The notes below the pieces were generated by a model. The model did no database searches. It had not been told where the DNA came from and saw only the letters and a program-made list of their open reading frames with translations. Source: Clostridia bacterium (GTDB taxonomy: Bacteria; Bacillota; Clostridia; Monoglobales; Monoglobaceae). Taken from it: a stretch of DNA of 6,275 bases. Where the stretch lies: contig JAGALN010000190.1 in assembly GCA_017625185.1 (NCBI GenBank), positions 1 to 6,275 of the forward strand. The letters are read 5' to 3'. Both the position numbers and the translations under genes were made by a program. This document shows, piece by piece, positions 4,818-6,275 of the stretch; within the stretch, counting starts at the first letter, position 1; every line of letters starts with the position of its first letter.

Positions 4818-5842
4818 GACGATTCTCCTTTCTTGACCGCTTCCAGACGCACTGCATGGGCTATCCCCGGCACCGATTCCCCCTGGAGATTGGAGGTGGG
4901 ACTGAGAAGCGCTCCTGTCCCTACCGCAAGAACGGTATTCCACCGCCCCTTTTGCATTTCTTCCAAAATATATCCACAGAGCACCGAGCCGATACAACCA
5001 CAACCGCTGCCTCCTGCATGGACGTCCTGTTTTTCCAAATCATAAATCATACAACCACAATCCTGATAGTTTTTAGAAATGTCATATCCCTCTTTTTCCA
5101 TCAGTTCCACAAGAATTTCGCCGCCCACCGTTCCCAAATCTCCGGTAAGAATCAAATCATAGTCCTTGGGGCTATAACCGGTGTCCTGAAAATGAGCACA
5201 AAGGGTAGAAAGTGCCGCAGGCGCCATAGCTCCGCCCATGTTGTTGGGGTCCTTGACCCCCATATCCATAATTTTTCCCGTGGTAATGTGGGTTACCCGC
5301 ACATCCCCGTTCTCCCTGGATACCACCGCACTCCCTGAACCGGTTACTGTCCATTGGGCAGTGGGGGTCCGTTGTCCTCCATAGTTGAGAGGTGTCCGAT
5401 ACTGGCGTTCCGCTGTACAGAAATGACTGGAGGTTACCGCTGCAGCGTTTTGAGCAAATCCCCCATCCACCACCATAGACGCAAGACTGATTCCCTCAAT
5501 CATGGTAGAGCAAGCACCATAGATGCCGAAAAAGGGGATTTTCAGTTCCCGAAGTCCAAACCCTGCACCAATACATTGGTTCAAAAGGTCACCGCCGAAG
5601 GCATAGCCGATATCCTTGGAGGTCAAACCTGCTTTCTGGATTGCCAACCGAACCGCTTCTTTCTGCATTTTACTTTCGGTCTTCTCCCAGGTTTCCTCTC
5701 CCCATTCGCTGTCCGGCATGGTAACATCAAAGCACTCACCCAAGGGCCCCTCCTGTTCTTTGGTTCCGGCAATGGCGGCAAAGGCCCTGATATAAACCGG
5801 ATTTTTTAGCTCCACCGTCTGTTTTCCGATTCTCTGTTCCAT
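4805..5842 (-). CDS. spoVAD: Stage V sporulation protein AD (SpoVAD), dipicolinic acid binding protein
   Basis: This 345-residue protein has the thiolase-like fold of SpoVAD, the soluble SpoVA component that binds dipicolinic acid and recruits it to the membrane channel. Motifs in order are the GGDLLNQ region (83-89), GIYGACSTM (106-114, Cys111 in the thiolase cysteine position), LTGDLGTVGGE (232-242) and the family signature DVHAGGSGCGC (273-283). The usual N-terminal start (VELKNPVYIRAFAAIAG) is intact, and the length agrees with Bacillus subtilis SpoVAD (about 338). The start ATG at 5842 lies three bases after the spoVAC stop, and its GGAGG is embedded in the last codons of spoVAC. In B. 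subtilis spoVA transcription is by sigma-G; the promoter here lies outside the window. Confidence 0.97.
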   Translation of the reverse strand: MEQRIGKQTVELKNPVYIRAFAAIAGTKEQEGPLGECFDVTMPDSEWGEETWEKTESKMQKEAVRLAIQKAGLTSKDIGYAFGGDLLNQCIGAGFGLRELKIPFFGIYGACSTMIEGISLASMVVDGGFAQNAAAVTSSHFCTAERQYRTPLNYGGQRTPTAQWTVTGSGSAVVSRENGDVRVTHITTGKIMDMGVKDPNNMGGAMAPAALSTLCAHFQDTGYSPKDYDLILTGDLGTVGGEILVELMEKEGYDISKNYQDCGCMIYDLEKQDVHAGGSGCGCIGSVLCGYILEEMQKGRWNTVLAVGTGALLSPTSNLQGESVPGIAHAVRLEAVKKGESSCSI

Positions 5843-5845
5843 TCC

Positions 5846-6275
5846 TTATCCTCCTATCAACTGCATGAGAAAGTAGACAAGCCCCACCGCTACCGAGGCG
5901 GTAATACCATAGACCAGAACCGGTCCTGCAATCACAAACATCTTTGCTGCCAATCCTAACACCAAACCCTCTTTTTTAAACTCCATGGCAGGGGACACAA
6001 TGGCATTGGCAAAACCAGTGATGGGAACCAAGGTTCCGGCTCCGGCGTACTTTCCCAATTTGCAGTACAAGTCCAGCCCCGTAAAAAGAGCACCCAGAAA
6101 AATCATAGTGATGCTAACAGCAGTTCTTGCTTGTTCCTCGGGAAGGCTCAAGCCTTTTTGGTACAAATCAAAAAACGCCTGACCAATGGTACAGATACCT
6201 CCGCCCACAAAAAATGCCCACAGACAATCTTTGATGATTGGACTGTCCGGGGACTTCTTTTCCAGATACTTTAGG
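5846..6275 (-). CDS. spoVAC: Stage V sporulation protein AC (SpoVAC), 5' end missing
   Basis: The open frame runs from the window edge to the stop at 5846-5848, 142 residues, with no start codon inside the frame that fits the family start. The first residues seen (LKYLEKKSPDSPIIKDCLWAFFVGG) match the N-terminal region of SpoVAC that precedes the first membrane segment, so only a few residues are missing; B. subtilis SpoVAC is about 150. GICTIGQ and AGAGTLVPITGFANAIVSP are family signatures. About four membrane segments follow. SpoVAC is reported as a mechanosensitive membrane component of the dipicolinic acid channel. A GTG at 6206-6208 is an internal codon and not the start, because the frame continues upstream with homologous sequence. 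Confidence 0.95.
   Translation of the reverse strand, partial: LKYLEKKSPDSPIIKDCLWAFFVGGGICTIGQAFFDLYQKGLSLPEEQARTAVSITMIFLGALFTGLDLYCKLGKYAGAGTLVPITGFANAIVSPAMEFKKEGLVLGLAAKMFVIAGPVLVYGITASVAVGLVYFLMQLIGG

Noticed and set aside
4818..5003. N-terminal extension of SpoVAE from an ATG at 5003
   Set aside because: The added residues are an out-of-frame reading of spoVAD. The ATG at 4817 has a proper ribosome binding site and gives the normal family length.
5354..5809. Plus-strand frame of 151 residues opposite spoVAD
   Set aside because: spoVAD is intact and strongly conserved on the other strand.
1..6275. CRISPR arrays, tRNA, rRNA, insertion sequences or riboswitches
   Set aside because: No direct-repeat array, cloverleaf, transposase motif or recognised aptamer core was seen on reading both strands. 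The peptidoglycan-binding repeats are protein repeats with diverged DNA.

Overview
The window looks like chromosomal DNA from an endospore-forming Clostridia member (Firmicutes), most likely of the Oscillospiraceae/Ruminococcaceae type. The reasons are a spoVAC-spoVAD-spoVAE cluster on the minus strand, two short proteins that resemble families common in such genomes (DUF6106-like and DUF6514-like), strong GGAGG ribosome binding sites, tight gene packing and medium GC content. No tRNA, rRNA, CRISPR array, transposase or phage gene was seen.

Layout from left to right. (1) Positions 1-1440, minus strand: a two-gene operon with a good extended -10 promoter. It encodes a two-helix membrane protein (DUF6106-like), then, with an ATGA overlap, a fusion of holo-ACP synthase (AcpS) with NAD(P)H-hydrate dehydratase (NnrD). 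The fusion runs off the left edge. (2) Positions 1589-1934, minus strand: a single small gene (80 aa, DUF6514-like) with its own TTGAAA-17-TACAAT promoter and a terminator hairpin. (3) Positions about 2150-4463, plus strand: a three-gene operon with a possible sporulation-type (sigma-K or sigma-E) promoter. It encodes a beta-sandwich protein, a 475-aa protein with a shortened SpoIID/LytB-like domain and three peptidoglycan-binding domains, and a 92-aa single peptidoglycan-binding protein. A strong terminator ends it. (4) Positions 4461-6275, minus strand: spoVAC (5' end missing), spoVAD and spoVAE, tightly coupled and convergent with operon 3.

The SpoVA proteins take dipicolinic acid into the forespore and release it on germination. 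The plus-strand operon next to them is the least conventional part of the window. Its central protein carries recognisable SpoIID sequence marks (VASSE with a possible catalytic Glu, and GLSQWG) in a domain about half the usual length, with no signal peptide or membrane anchor. I infer a spore-envelope (cortex or coat) role, as a glycan-binding scaffold or a reduced lytic transglycosylase. The function is not demonstrated by the sequence. The AcpS-NnrD fusion is the second unusual item.
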